In this document: positions 1 to 8,550 of the stretch, piece after piece
How positions within the stretch are numbered: position 1 is the first letter of the stretch
How the letters are laid out: each line of letters starts with the position of its first letter
Source: Pectobacterium zantedeschiae
GTDB lineage: Bacteria; Pseudomonadota; Gammaproteobacteria; Enterobacterales; Enterobacteriaceae
Length of the DNA: 64,000 nt
Assembly: GCF_004137795.1 (NCBI RefSeq)
Contig: NZ_NWTM01000003.1
Span: 124,001 to 188,000, forward strand
Direction: 5' to 3'
Notes under the pieces: generated by a model
What the model was told of the DNA's origin: nothing
The model's input: the letters and a program-made list of their open reading frames with translations, nothing else
The model's database searches: none
Made by a program: the position numbers and the translations under genes

Positions 1-807
1 CTGATTGAGCGCAAAAACAAGGGTTGCCGCATGCGTCAGCATGCCAGTCTGTACCAAAATGGCGTTATCATCCATTAACTGCCAATTTTCTGACAGCGCA
101 GGTGCGCCTTCCATCACGCTTCTTTCCATCAGAAAGAGTCCATCGTCATTCAACGAAGGAGTGAGAACAGGCTCTTCTTCCGTCAGCATTTGCCATCCGT
201 CATTATCGGATTGCAGCATCTGTACCTGATTCGCTCGCACACCTCTTTCCGTTGCCCACCATGACACTAAATACTGCGCGCGATCCTGCTGCCATTGCAG
301 GCTGGCCAGCCCGTAGAGCCCACGATGCTGGGAAATCAACATATTCCTCAAACGGGTTACGCCGCTACTGTGGCTGATAACCAACAGCGTACACTGTCGC
401 TGATGTAGCCATGCCGCCGTGTCGTCCACCCACCGCTGTAACCTCTCCGGCGAAATGTCCCGCCACAAGCTGGCTGGCGCGTAAAGCAGCAGAAGGCGAT
501 TCTTTGGGCGTAATGAACGCATTAAGTCATCGGTTAAATTCAGCAACGCGGCTTTATTTTCCGGCAATGCATAGCAAGTTAATTGTTTTAATTCAGTATT
601 AAGTAATGCAGTCAGCAGCGTGTCAGATCGTTCCCCACAGCCTATTAACGCCACTCTCGCGTCGTTATTTTGGCCATGTATGACCTGATGGCAAAATAAT
701 GTGGCATCAACCTGTCGATCAATATTCACCCAATAAAAGCCAGCCTGCTGGAGCGCAGCCAACTCATCCCAAAGGTGACGAATACCTAATGAAAAGTTCT
801 GCTTCAT
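1..807 (-). CDS. bcsE: BcsE, cellulose synthase c-di-GMP-binding regulator (5' part; runs off the window)
   Basis: Read by hand on the minus strand: an open frame of 269 codons from ATG at 807 to the window edge, so the 3' part is missing. It begins MKQNFSLGIRHLWDELAAL and continues with blocks such as GLASLQWQ and VMEGAPALSENWQL, which match the N-terminal regulatory part of enterobacterial BcsE (E. coli FSIGISSLWDEL, GLASLRFQ, VLEGAPPLSEHWQL, from memory). Known for the family: BcsE binds cyclic di-GMP through a later GIL domain and works with BcsF and BcsG at the inner membrane to boost cellulose synthesis and phosphoethanolamine modification. The part seen here precedes the GIL domain. 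It is divergent from bcsRQABZC, the usual arrangement in Enterobacterales; bcsF and bcsG should lie just outside the window. Confidence 0.9.
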   Translation of the reverse strand, partial: MKQNFSLGIRHLWDELAALQQAGFYWVNIDRQVDATLFCHQVIHGQNNDARVALIGCGERSDTLLTALLNTELKQLTCYALPENKAALLNLTDDLMRSLRPKNRLLLLYAPASLWRDISPERLQRWVDDTAAWLHQRQCTLLVISHSSGVTRLRNMLISQHRGLYGLASLQWQQDRAQYLVSWWATERGVRANQVQMLQSDNDGWQMLTEEEPVLTPSLNDDGLFLMERSVMEGAPALSENWQLMDDNAILVQTGMLTHAATLVFALNQ

Positions 808-849
808 AGACTGATTTTCTTTTCCATTAATGGCGGTAACCAACCCTAA

Positions 850-1054
850 TATACCCTGGATAATTCGAGTCTCAGGCAGGTGGCAAGGGAAGGCGTCCCG
901 ATGAACTTACACAAGTAAGTGATTCGGGTGACTGACAAATATGCCAAAGGCAAATTTGAACGCTGCTTGCAGCGGCCCCAGCGGGGCGAGGCACACGCAC
1001 AGCGTGCCGAGTATCGTAGCCAACGCACATGCAACTTGAAGTAGGACGGGTATA
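850..1054. repeat. Palindromic intergenic repeat, about 205 bp
   Basis: The element is bounded by a perfect 7-bp inverted repeat, TATACCC at 850-856 and GGGTATA at 1048-1054, and the next bases also pair imperfectly (TTCGAGT near 863, ACTTGAAGT near 1034). The end beginning ATACCC, with a TTCRAGTTGCA-like stretch, is a familiar non-coding dispersed repeat of Pectobacterium, Yersinia and Serratia intergenic regions. It has no coding capacity of its own; short frames across it are chance. It lies in the divergent control region of bcsE and bcsR. A second, diverged copy is at 52,771-52,905. Confidence 0.7.
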
Positions 1055-1351
1055 ACACAGTCAAAATAAACTCTAGCAGCCCCTTGTAGGATCACAACGT
1101 CGCGCCATTAATTATTCTGATCCCTTAATAAATTCCCGCTTTTACTATTTTTAGCGTTCAACATTGCAAACACCAATTCATTGCTATAGTTAATTGGCCT
1201 GCCCACTATTTTATTAAAAACAGCAGAGGCGTAAGCCTTCATCTGCCAGACCGTCCATTGTGGGTGTAATAAAGAACTACTACATCTGCCATTCAGATGT
1301 TTCCCTTTATCGTGCTCAATGATAATGGATAGCCTATTTCAGAGGCATGGA
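1055..1351. promoter_or_regulatory. Presumed control region of the bcsRQABZC operon
   Basis: This is the AT-rich stretch between the repeat and bcsR, with no coding frame. A weak sigma-70-like pair can be picked out, TTGCAA at 1164-1169 and TATAGT at 1185-1190, but the 15-bp spacer is short, so the assignment is tentative. The ribosome site that decides the bcsR start is AGAGG at 1341-1345. Confidence 0.3.
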
Positions 1352-1561
1352 ATGAATAACGAACCGACTCGTATAGATACCAGCGCACGCGCCGATTTAA
1401 CCGAAAATGCAAGATCCGATGACGACTTACGGGTTCTCAGCCAGGCTTTTTCTTTACCTGAAATAAACTATATCGATATTGCCCGTCAGGCGCGTTTGAG
1501 CCAAATGATGGCTCGCTGGCCGCTACTGAATGAACTAAAAGAACCGGCTGGGAGCGATTGA
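1352..1561 (+). CDS. bcsR: BcsR, small cellulose biosynthesis protein (YhjR family)
   Basis: A 69-residue protein from ATG 1352, preceded by AGAGG seven bases upstream. In-frame ATGs at 1319 and 1325 lack a good ribosome site, so the shorter form is preferred. The core LSQAFSLPEINYIDIA followed by RWPLLNEL matches E. coli BcsR (LKQAFSLPDIDYADI, RWPLLAEF, from memory). Known for the family: BcsR pairs with BcsQ in the cytoplasmic part of the cellulose secretion complex and helps stabilise BcsA. It is first in the operon; its stop is two bases before the bcsQ ATG, implying coupled translation. Confidence 0.88.
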   Translation: MNNEPTRIDTSARADLTENARSDDDLRVLSQAFSLPEINYIDIARQARLSQMMARWPLLNELKEPAGSD

Positions 1562-1563
1562 CG

Positions 1564-2301
1564 ATGCCCGTTATTGCATTGCAAGGAATCCGTGGAGGTG
1601 TAGGCACAACCTCGATAGCCGCAGCACTGGGATGGGCGTTCCAACGGCTGGGAGAATCCGCGCTGGTGATTGATTTCTCGCCGGACAATTTGTTACGCAT
1701 TAACTTTAATATGCCGTTCGAGCAGCGTCGTGGCTGGGCGCGGGCGGAAGCTGACGGCGCACCGTGGCAAACCGGTGCCATGCAATATCTCCCTAGACTG
1801 GATTTTCTGCCGTTTGGCCGCCTGAACACGCAGGAAATCGCGACACTGCAACAGCATTACCAGCAGCACCCCGCGACATGGCAAAACAATCTGGCACAGC
1901 TCGCCACCGCAGGCCGCCACCGCTGGATATTGATCGATGTACCGGCGGACAACAGTCCGCTTACACGGCAGGCGTTGGCTACCGCAAATACCGTTTTTCA
2001 GGTGGTGGTGGCAGATGCCAACTGCCATTCACGTCTACACCAACAGGCACTGCCGCGTCAGTGCCACTTTCTGGTTAATCAATTTTCCACTCTCAGTACG
2101 CTTCAGCAGGATTTGCACCAGCTCTGGCTGCACACGCTGTCACATCTGCTGCCGCTGGTGGTACACCGTGACGAAGCCTTGTCAGAATCACTCATGCTGA
2201 AGCAGCCGCTGGGCGAGTGCCGCCCAGACAGCGTAGCAGCAGAAGAGGTCATGACGCTGGCAAACTGGTGCCTGATTCACGTTAAGGAAAGCGGCGTATG
2301 A
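1564..2301 (+). CDS. bcsQ: BcsQ, ParA/MinD-like ATPase of cellulose secretion
   Basis: A 245-residue protein. The start ATG 1564 gives MPVIALQGIRGGVGTTS, where GIRGGVGTT at residues 8-16 is the deviant Walker A of MinD/ParA-type ATPases, and WILIDVPAD in mid-protein is the Walker B region. Blocks such as CHSRLHQQALP and LTLANWCL-like endings are BcsQ signatures. The family is needed for polar localisation of cellulose secretion and forms a complex with BcsR and BcsE at the inner membrane. A TTG two codons upstream could also be used. The stop overlaps the bcsA start by 4 nt (ATGA), so the two are translationally coupled. Confidence 0.93.
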   Translation: MPVIALQGIRGGVGTTSIAAALGWAFQRLGESALVIDFSPDNLLRINFNMPFEQRRGWARAEADGAPWQTGAMQYLPRLDFLPFGRLNTQEIATLQQHYQQHPATWQNNLAQLATAGRHRWILIDVPADNSPLTRQALATANTVFQVVVADANCHSRLHQQALPRQCHFLVNQFSTLSTLQQDLHQLWLHTLSHLLPLVVHRDEALSESLMLKQPLGECRPDSVAAEEVMTLANWCLIHVKESGV

Positions 2302-4997
2302 GTAGTATCCTGCGCTTATTCCTCGTTCCCCCCGCCAGACAAGCGATACAGCAACGCTACCGCGGCTATCGTCAGAAAGGTGCGTCCGCCTTTGCCGCCT
2401 TTTTCGCCACGCTGTTTGCGATACTCGGCTGGATCTTCCTGCGGCTGGAGTCTGACGGCTGGCAACAGATTCGGGCGCAACGAACCTACTGGTTCCCGCA
2501 CATTTCGCCTCAGCGCCCACGTCCCGCGGATGTTCTTCGCTATCTGACACAAGGTATTTGGCTGCTGACAATCAAAAATGGCCAGTTGCCTACATCACGC
2601 CGTAACTACTTCTCTGCTTTACCGCGCTGGCGGCAACGCTATATGAACGTGCAGCAAAAGCTGTTTACCCGCTTTAGCCACGCGAATACTGACGATCGCG
2701 AAGACAGTGAATCAGGCTCCCGCCGGATGAACCGCGTACAGACGCTGGTGACGGTGACGCTGAGCCTATTGTGTGCAGCACTGGCGCTCCTGTGCATCAC
2801 GCAGCCGTTTGATTTACTGTCGCAGTTTATTTTCATGACGCTGCTGTGGGGCATCGCCATGCTCGTTCGCAACATGCCGGGACGCATGCCGACGCTCATG
2901 ATGATTGCCCTTTCTTTCACGGTCTCCTGCCGCTACCTGTGGTGGCGCTACACCGAAACACTGAACTGGGACGATCCCGTCAGTCTGGTCTGTGGCCTAT
3001 TGCTGCTGGCAGCAGAAACCTATGCCTGGGTCGTTCTGGTTCTCGGTTATTTCCAGACGATCTGGCCGTTGAACCGTCACCCCGTTTCGCTGCCGGAAGA
3101 CAGTCAAACGTGGCCGACCGTCGATCTCATGATCCCGACCTACAATGAACCACTAAGCGTCGTGAAACCGACGGTATATGCCGCGCTGGGCATCGATTGG
3201 CCTAAAGACAAGCTCAATATTTATATTCTGGACGACGGTGGCCGTGCCGAATTTAAAGCCTTCGCAGAAGAAGTTGGCGTCCATTACATCGCCCGCGTCA
3301 CGCACGAGCACGCCAAAGCCGGGAATATCAACAATGCTCTGAAACAGGCAACAGGCGAGTTCGTCGCCATTTTCGACTGCGACCACGTCCCTACCCGCTC
3401 CTTCCTGCAACTGACTATGGGCTGGTTTTTCAAAGACAAAAAGCTGGCGATGTTACAAACACCACACCATTTCTTCTCGCCCGATCCGTTCGAGCGCAAT
3501 CTGGGACGCTTTCGCCGCACGCCCAACGAAGGCACCCTGTTCTACGGTTTGGTTCAGGACGGTAACGACATGTGGGACGCCACGTTCTTCTGCGGTTCCT
3601 GCGCCATCCTACGGCGTAAACCGCTGGATGAAATTGGCGGCATCGCAGTCGAAACGGTGACGGAGGATGCCCACACCTCACTGCGCCTGCATCGCCGTGG
3701 ATACAGCTCAGCCTATATCCGTATTCCGCAGGCTGCCGGACTGGCGACCGAGAGCCTCTCAGCCCATATCGGGCAGCGCATTCGCTGGGCGCGCGGAATG
3801 GTACAAATCTTCCGGTTGGATAACCCCTTATTCGGCAAAGGGCTGAAGCTAGGCCAGCGTCTATGTTATGCCAACGCCATGATGCATTTCCTGTCCGGTA
3901 TTCCCCGGCTAATCTTTCTGACCGCGCCGCTGGCATTTCTTCTGATACACGCCTACATCATTTTCGCCCCGGCGTTGGCGATTGCACTCTACGTGCTGCC
4001 GCACATGGTGCACGCCAGCCTGACCAATTCGCGTATTCAGGGTCGCTACCGCCACTCTTTCTGGAGTGAGATCTATGAAACTGTGCTGGCGTGGTACATC
4101 GCTCGTCCCACCACCGTTGCACTGTTTAACCCACACAAAGGGAAATTCAACGTGACGGCCAAAGGTGGGCTGGTTGAAGAACAGCACGTCGACTGGGTGA
4201 TTACGCGGCCTTATCTGGTACTGGTGCTGCTGAATATCGCTGGGGTGGTGTATGGCATCTGGCGTCTGATTTATGGGCCGTCGGAAGAGATCATGACGGT
4301 GCTCATCAGCCTGCTCTGGGTCGTGTACAACATGACTATTTTAGGCGGAGCCGTCGCGGTTGCCGTAGAAGCCAAGCAGGTGCGTCAGGCGCACCGAGTG
4401 GAAATGTCGATGTCCGCGGCCATCCTCCGCACCGATGGTCACCTTTTCCCCTGCGTCCTGCGCGACTACTCTGATGGCGGTGTCGGCGTTGAAGCCCGTG
4501 AATCAGGAATTCTTCAGGTCGGAGACAACGTCTCACTGTTGTTAAAACGCGGTCAGCAGGAGTACGCCTTCCCTTTCAGCGTCACCCGCGCGTTCGACAA
4601 CAAGATTGGCCTGCGCATGACCAATCTGACCATCCGCCAGCATATTGATTTCATTCAATGTACCTTTGCCCGCGCCGATACCTGGGCGCTCTGGCAAGAC
4701 AGCTTTCCGCAGGATAAACCGGTTGAAAGTCTGGTTGATGTACTGGCACTCGGCTTTCGCGGCTACCTGCGTCTGGCAGATTACGCGCCACCCGTCATAC
4801 GCAACATTATTCTGGCCTTTCTCAGCATTGTGGTGTGGGTCGTGTCATTCATCCCGCGCTATGTAGGGAAACGCACCACAACAGAACAGCCGGACGCTAC
4901 GCTGCCGGAAAAAACCGTACATCAGGGCAAGACACCGTCGGCCCATGAAACGCGATTTGCACAAGAGAACCTGTTTACAGAAAAGACAGTGGCTTGA
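2298..4997 (+). CDS. bcsA: BcsA, cellulose synthase catalytic subunit (UDP-forming)
   Basis: An 899-residue inner-membrane glycosyltransferase of family GT2, close to the 872 residues of E. coli BcsA. It polymerises UDP-glucose into beta-1,4-glucan and threads the chain through its own membrane channel. Catalytic motifs are all present: DDGG with D312/D313, FDCDH with D360 and D362, TEDAH with the general base D457, and QRIRW at about 493-497. Hydrophobic segments flank the GT domain. The C-terminal PilZ domain has RQAHR at 696-700 and DYSDGG at 723-728, the cyclic di-GMP binding signature, so activity should need c-di-GMP. No residue expected to be essential is missing. Confidence 0.97.
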   Translation: MSSILRLFLVPPARQAIQQRYRGYRQKGASAFAAFFATLFAILGWIFLRLESDGWQQIRAQRTYWFPHISPQRPRPADVLRYLTQGIWLLTIKNGQLPTSRRNYFSALPRWRQRYMNVQQKLFTRFSHANTDDREDSESGSRRMNRVQTLVTVTLSLLCAALALLCITQPFDLLSQFIFMTLLWGIAMLVRNMPGRMPTLMMIALSFTVSCRYLWWRYTETLNWDDPVSLVCGLLLLAAETYAWVVLVLGYFQTIWPLNRHPVSLPEDSQTWPTVDLMIPTYNEPLSVVKPTVYAALGIDWPKDKLNIYILDDGGRAEFKAFAEEVGVHYIARVTHEHAKAGNINNALKQATGEFVAIFDCDHVPTRSFLQLTMGWFFKDKKLAMLQTPHHFFSPDPFERNLGRFRRTPNEGTLFYGLVQDGNDMWDATFFCGSCAILRRKPLDEIGGIAVETVTEDAHTSLRLHRRGYSSAYIRIPQAAGLATESLSAHIGQRIRWARGMVQIFRLDNPLFGKGLKLGQRLCYANAMMHFLSGIPRLIFLTAPLAFLLIHAYIIFAPALAIALYVLPHMVHASLTNSRIQGRYRHSFWSEIYETVLAWYIARPTTVALFNPHKGKFNVTAKGGLVEEQHVDWVITRPYLVLVLLNIAGVVYGIWRLIYGPSEEIMTVLISLLWVVYNMTILGGAVAVAVEAKQVRQAHRVEMSMSAAILRTDGHLFPCVLRDYSDGGVGVEARESGILQVGDNVSLLLKRGQQEYAFPFSVTRAFDNKIGLRMTNLTIRQHIDFIQCTFARADTWALWQDSFPQDKPVESLVDVLALGFRGYLRLADYAPPVIRNIILAFLSIVVWVVSFIPRYVGKRTTTEQPDATLPEKTVHQGKTPSAHETRFAQENLFTEKTVA

Positions 4998-5070
4998 TTG
5001 CCATTCACAGGCGTGATCAACGGCCTTTTTCCCAACAAAGAAAAAGACCCTTAACATTGATGATGACACG

Positions 5071-7428
5071 ATGACGAAAAAAATAATCTGGTTCACCGCA
5101 TTGGCTTTAGGCGTCAGCTCATTATCTCAGGCTGTCACCGCGCCGCACGCACAAACACCGGCTGTGGGAGGCGCTACCCAGCCGTCCACCAATGCTGCCA
5201 CCGCAACGCCAGCAGCGGATACACCTGCGACGGGCATGTCTACGACGAGCGAACCCACGATCCCATTGGTGCAGCCGTCAGCTAATGCTACCGTGCGCAA
5301 CATGGTGATACCGTTTGCGCAAATCGCGCCAGCTCCGGGCAACTTTGCATTACGCGGTATCAATCCTGATGGGCAGATTGAGTTCGGCGTTCGTAGTGAC
5401 GAAGTCGTCACGCAGGCTTCCCTCGATCTCGAATTTACCCCGTCACCAGCGCTAATCCCCACCGAATCTCATATCAAGGTTTATCTGAACAATGAGTTGA
5501 TGGGCGTTACCGCGCTTGGCAAAGAGCAGATGGGTAAGTCGAACCGCGTCCGCATTCCTCTCGATCCGCGCTACATCACGGACTTCAACCGCCTGCAATT
5601 GGTGTTCGTCGGCCATTATCAGAACATCTGTGAAAATCCGGCGAGTACCAGCCTGTGGCTGGATGTCAGCAAAGCCAGCGCACTCAATCTGCAATTCCAA
5701 AAGCTGACGCTGAGGGACGATCTGTCACCGTTCCCCGCACCGTTTTTTGACAGCCGCGATACCCGCCCGCTGACGCTACCCATCGTCTTTGCTGGTCAGC
5801 CAGATCTGGTGCAACAGCGTGCCGCAGCGATGCTCGCCTCCTGGTTTGGCAGCAAAGCACAGTGGCGTGGGCAGTCCTTCCCTGCTCTCTTCAACCAGTT
5901 GCCGGATCAACACGGTATTGTTTTCGCCACCAACGATAAGCGACCAGATTTCCTGCGTGATACTCCTGCCGTGAACGGGCCGACGGTGTCTATCATCAGC
6001 CACCCTGACAATCCTCACGTTAAACTGCTGTTGGTGCAGGGTCGTGATGACAATGAATTGCTCACCGCCGTGCAAGGCATCGCACAGGGGAACACGCTGT
6101 TCCGTGGACAAAGCGTCACCATCGATAAGGTCGAGCAACTCGCCCCACGCCAGCCGTATGATGCGCCAAACTGGGTGCGCACTGATCGTCCGATGACCTT
6201 CACTGAGCTTCAGCAATATAACGAGCAGTTGCAAACCGACGGTATTGTTCCCCGGCCGATTTCACTGACCATGAATCTGCCACCTGATCTGTTCCTGATC
6301 CGCAGTCAGGGCATCGATATGCGCCTCAAATATCGCTACACCGCGCCGCAGATTCAGGACGGATCCCGTCTGAGCATCAATCTGAATAACCAGTTCGTAC
6401 AGGCCTTCTCGCTGGCACCGGAGCACGATCAGAACTCCCTGCTCATGCATCTGCCGCTCACACAGGGGTTATGGGATTCTGACAAAAGCCTGTCAATTCC
6501 GGCACTGAAACTGGGCACCACCAACCAGTTGCGTTTTGATTTCAACTACACCACGTTGCTTTCCAGCGGTACCGCAGACCGCTGCGAAACTTATACGCCC
6601 GTTGTAAACCACGCCGTCATCGACAGTAATTCGACGATTAACTTCTCTGGCTATCGCCACTTTATGGCGATGCCGGATCTACGTGCCTTTGCCAATGCAG
6701 GCTATCCATTTAGCCGCTTGGCTGACCTGTCACAAACGCTGGTGTTGGTGAATAAACAGCCGCAACCCGCTCAAGTTAGCGCACTGCTGAATGCCATTGG
6801 CAACATCGGAGCACAAACCGGTTACCCCGCCTTAGCAGTGCAGCTCAGCGACGACTGGACGCAGGTAGACAAACAGGACAGCGATATTTTGATGATCGGC
6901 GCTATCCCGCCTGAACTGCACGATGACGGCAAAATCAACCTGCTGGTCGAGCAAACGCAAAGCTGGATTAAGCAGCCGACACGCCAGACCACGATCCTGG
7001 ACATAGACGTGCCCGAATCTGACGCGAAGCCAGACAGCAAAACCACCGTCAGCAGTGACGGAGCGATGTCAGCAATTATCGGCTTCCAGTCTCCGTATCA
7101 CGACCAGCGCAGCGTTGTTGCGCTATTAGCCGATAGCCCACAGGGTTATACGCTACTCAACAACGCGCTGATCGACAGCGAAAAAAGAGCGTCGCTATTT
7201 GGTTCCGTTTCCGTCATCCGTGAATCGGGCATCAATAATCTGCGAGTCGGCGACATTTATTACGTTGGCCATCTGCCGTGGTGGGAACGTATCTGGCACG
7301 CGCTGGCACAGCATCCCATCTGGCTGGCCATCATATCGACCCTTACCGTCATCATCATTGCCTGGCTGCTGTGGCGTGGCCTGAAATTCTTCAGCCGCCG
7401 CCGTCTGTCGCCGGATGAAAGGGATTAA
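5071..7428 (+). CDS. bcsB: BcsB, periplasmic cellulose synthase regulatory subunit
   Basis: A 785-residue protein with an N-terminal signal peptide (MTKKIIWFTALALGVSSLS, then an Ala/Thr/Pro-rich linker to about residue 75). A large periplasmic region carries BcsB blocks (FALRGINPDGQIEFGVRSD, DLSPFPAPFFD, GYPFSRLADLSQT). A C-terminal membrane helix follows near residues 750-772 and ends in a basic FFSRRR tail. Known role: partner of BcsA, with carbohydrate-binding modules that guide the glucan through the periplasm; the C-terminal anchor contacts BcsA and is needed for catalysis. It follows bcsA after 73 bp and is separated from bcsZ by only 6 bp. Confidence 0.95.
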   Translation: MTKKIIWFTALALGVSSLSQAVTAPHAQTPAVGGATQPSTNAATATPAADTPATGMSTTSEPTIPLVQPSANATVRNMVIPFAQIAPAPGNFALRGINPDGQIEFGVRSDEVVTQASLDLEFTPSPALIPTESHIKVYLNNELMGVTALGKEQMGKSNRVRIPLDPRYITDFNRLQLVFVGHYQNICENPASTSLWLDVSKASALNLQFQKLTLRDDLSPFPAPFFDSRDTRPLTLPIVFAGQPDLVQQRAAAMLASWFGSKAQWRGQSFPALFNQLPDQHGIVFATNDKRPDFLRDTPAVNGPTVSIISHPDNPHVKLLLVQGRDDNELLTAVQGIAQGNTLFRGQSVTIDKVEQLAPRQPYDAPNWVRTDRPMTFTELQQYNEQLQTDGIVPRPISLTMNLPPDLFLIRSQGIDMRLKYRYTAPQIQDGSRLSINLNNQFVQAFSLAPEHDQNSLLMHLPLTQGLWDSDKSLSIPALKLGTTNQLRFDFNYTTLLSSGTADRCETYTPVVNHAVIDSNSTINFSGYRHFMAMPDLRAFANAGYPFSRLADLSQTLVLVNKQPQPAQVSALLNAIGNIGAQTGYPALAVQLSDDWTQVDKQDSDILMIGAIPPELHDDGKINLLVEQTQSWIKQPTRQTTILDIDVPESDAKPDSKTTVSSDGAMSAIIGFQSPYHDQRSVVALLADSPQGYTLLNNALIDSEKRASLFGSVSVIRESGINNLRVGDIYYVGHLPWWERIWHALAQHPIWLAIISTLTVIIIAWLLWRGLKFFSRRRLSPDERD

Positions 7429-7434
7429 CGCATC

Positions 7435-8550
7435 ATGCCACGCGTGCTGCGTTACCTGATCTCCACACTGCTGTGGCTATGGGCTTCCCTAGCCACAGCG
7501 GCCGTCTGCGACTGGCCCGCCTGGGAACAATACAAACAGCATTACATCAGTGAGCAAGGACGGGTGATTGATACCTCCACGCCCAATAAAATCACCACGT
7601 CCGAAGGGCAAAGTTACGCGATGTTCTTTGCGCTGGTCGCCAACGATCGCGTGATGTTTGATCGGCTGCTGAAATGGACGGAAGACAATCTGTCCTCTGG
7701 CGATTTACGCGCTAATCTGCCTGCCTGGCTGTGGGGAGAAAGCAAAGATAAGCAGTGGACGGTACTGGATCCGAACTCCGCTTCTGACGCCGATCTGTGG
7801 ATTGCCTATAACCTGCTCGAAGCCGGCCGGCTGTGGAAAGAAACACGTTATCAAACGCTGGGCACTGCGCTGCTCGCTCGTATCGCCAAAGAGGAAGTCG
7901 TTAACATTCCAGGGCTGGGTGTGATGCTATTGCCCGGTAAAGTGGGTTTCGTAGAGAAAGAGAGCTGGCGCGTAAACCCTAGCTACCTTCCACCACAGCT
8001 GTTGGCTCGTTTTGCTCCGTTGGGTGAGAAGTGGAAAGCCATGCAGCGCACGACACAACGCCTGCTGCTGGAAACCGCACCGAAAGGATTTTCGCCTGAT
8101 TGGGTCATCTGGCAAAAGGGTAAAGGCTGGCAGCCCGATACCACCAAACCCAATGTCGGCAGCTATGACGCCATTCGTGTCTATCTGTGGGTAGGAATGA
8201 TGGCAGACAGCAGCAGAGGGAAAACCGACTTGATCAAGCAGTTTCAGCCGATGATTCAACAGACGATCCAACAGGGGTTACCGCCCGAAAAAACGGACAC
8301 CGCGACGGGAGCTGTCACAGGACAGGGGTCAGTCGGATTTTCTGCCTCCCTGCTTCCGATGCTATCCCGCCAGCCGGATGCACTAGCAGCACAGCGACAA
8401 CGACTCGCCGCTAATCCACCGGGCGACGATGCGTATTTCTCTGCTTCTCTGACGCTCTTTGGTCAGGGATGGGATGAGAAGCGCTATCGCTTCACGTCAC
8501 AAGGCCAACTTTTACCGTCCCGGGGCAGCCAATGCACAACAACACCTTAA
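7435..8550 (+). CDS. bcsZ: BcsZ, periplasmic endo-1,4-beta-glucanase (GH8)
   Basis: 371 residues with a signal peptide ending at about AATA/AV (residues 20-24). The GH8 signature TSEGQSYAMFFAL puts the predicted acid E57 in its usual place. YDAIRVYLWVGM near residue 245 matches the second conserved GH8 block, whose Asp is the base in E. coli BcsZ. The length is as in E. coli (368). It trims nascent cellulose in the periplasm. The bcsC reading frame begins inside its last codons, a 19-bp overlap, so expression of the two is coupled. Confidence 0.95.
   Translation: MPRVLRYLISTLLWLWASLATAAVCDWPAWEQYKQHYISEQGRVIDTSTPNKITTSEGQSYAMFFALVANDRVMFDRLLKWTEDNLSSGDLRANLPAWLWGESKDKQWTVLDPNSASDADLWIAYNLLEAGRLWKETRYQTLGTALLARIAKEEVVNIPGLGVMLLPGKVGFVEKESWRVNPSYLPPQLLARFAPLGEKWKAMQRTTQRLLLETAPKGFSPDWVIWQKGKGWQPDTTKPNVGSYDAIRVYLWVGMMADSSRGKTDLIKQFQPMIQQTIQQGLPPEKTDTATGAVTGQGSVGFSASLLPMLSRQPDALAAQRQRLAANPPGDDAYFSASLTLFGQGWDEKRYRFTSQGQLLPSRGSQCTTTP

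Noticed and set aside
5..602. Two rightward open frames (5-229 and 411-602)
   Set aside because: They lie antisense to bcsE, whose reading frame is continuous and matches the family; they have no ribosome site or protein-like composition.
846..1095. Two overlapping leftward frames of 62-72 codons
   Set aside because: They run across the palindromic repeat, where chance frames are expected, and have no start signals.
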